Positions 16,021-16,374 of a stretch of 16,374 bases of DNA are shown in pieces (position 1 is the stretch's first letter; every line of letters starts with the position of its first letter). This stretch comes from Bdellovibrionales bacterium (GTDB lineage Bacteria > Bdellovibrionota > Bdellovibrionia > Bdellovibrionales > UBA1609): positions 1-16,374 of the forward strand of contig JAGRAK010000013.1 of assembly GCA_020434645.1 (NCBI GenBank). Direction: 5' to 3'. The translations under genes and the position numbers were made by a program. Below the pieces are notes generated by a model, which saw only the letters and a program-made list of their open reading frames with translations, was not told where the DNA came from and ran no database searches.

Positions 16021-16374
16021 ATGGGGATTAATCGAAATACAAATATATATTTTATTTTGCTATTTGCGTTGCTGATGCCACTCGGGCAATTCGCGCATGC
16101 TAAAAGTCCTTGCGTCGAGCTCATTTCAAAATCGAGCCATTTGTATCCGTTCCCCAAGTTATCGAATGTGAAATTGCATTTGAAGTTTGGCTTTGAAAGT
16201 GAATACACAATTGATAAATTTTCACACAAGCTTCTTGGATTCTACTATCCGGATCCGTCTTTGGGTATTTCAAAACAAGAGTGGAGGGCACTTGGTGAGT
16301 ACAGTGCGGGAGCAAGAGTTGAGTGGTTAACAGCCAATTTGACTCAAGTTTTTGCTCACAAAAAAGAACCTGGT
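16021..16374 (+). CDS. Exported protein, 3' end beyond the window
   Basis: An open frame starts at ATG 16021 and runs unbroken for 118 codons to the window end, so the gene is truncated by the edge. Residues 8-27 form a signal peptide (IYFILLFALLMPLGQFAHA, cleavage near Ala27), which supports a real gene rather than chance. The mature part begins KSPCVELISKSS and contains KLHLKFGFESEY (51-62). FGFESEY weakly resembles the Phe-Gly-x-Glu-x-Glu strand at the start of amidoligase and glutamate-cysteine-ligase-like enzymes, but an exported ATP-using ligase would be odd, so I give no function. A G-rich GGGGCGGG precedes the start. The neighbouring nitrilase-family gene is divergent across 155 bases, and the two could share regulation. 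Confidence 0.7.
   Translation, partial: MGINRNTNIYFILLFALLMPLGQFAHAKSPCVELISKSSHLYPFPKLSNVKLHLKFGFESEYTIDKFSHKLLGFYYPDPSLGISKQEWRALGEYSAGARVEWLTANLTQVFAHKKEPG

Noticed and set aside
16005..16315. Two - strand open frames at the right edge
   Set aside because: They are antisense to the + strand frame that carries a clear signal peptide and runs to the window end; neither has a signal or recognisable motif.

Overview
The window reads as a chromosomal segment from a Gram-negative bacterium, most likely of the Bdellovibrio/Bacteriovorax kind. This is an inference from gene content: several signal peptides and lipoprotein signals, an outer-membrane-type beta-barrel, an Mpl-type muropeptide ligase next to a cytoplasmic LD-carboxypeptidase, and a large secreted subtilase. 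No rRNA or other phylogenetic marker is present. Composition is moderately AT-leaning. I see no mobile element, tRNA, rRNA or CRISPR array.

Left part (1-2854, + strand): the 3' two thirds of purL (cut by the window edge, with an odd 17-base T run near the edge), then purF, overlapping purL by 17 bases and probably starting at a TTG. Both act in de novo purine synthesis. Next come a small outer-membrane-type protein (2955-3590, +) and, convergent with it, a lipoprotein with six evenly spaced repeats that look like a beta-propeller (3598-4539, -).

Middle (4634-8090, + strand): a peptidoglycan-recycling cluster. It holds LD-carboxypeptidase (S66), a serine beta-lactamase-fold hydrolase joined to it by an ATGA overlap, and Mpl, which re-ligates the recovered tripeptide to UDP-MurNAc. 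None has a signal peptide, so the set looks cytoplasmic.

Right part (14649 down to 8117, - strand): the most interesting region. Three exported proteins form a tight operon: a lipoprotein with a Tyr/Trp-rich stretch, a 998-residue protein with no cysteine after its signal peptide that I cannot assign to a family, and a subtilisin-family protease joined to it by a TAATG overlap. Upstream lies a near-perfect sigma-54 (-24/-12) promoter at 14795-14811. About 130 bases further upstream is an inverted repeat where an enhancer-binding protein could bind, and a terminator for the preceding gene lies between them. I infer an activator-dependent, envelope or secreted three-component proteolytic system of unknown role.

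Right edge: a secreted nitrilase-superfamily amidase (14966-15865, -) and, divergent from it, the first 118 codons of another exported protein (16021 to the window end, +).
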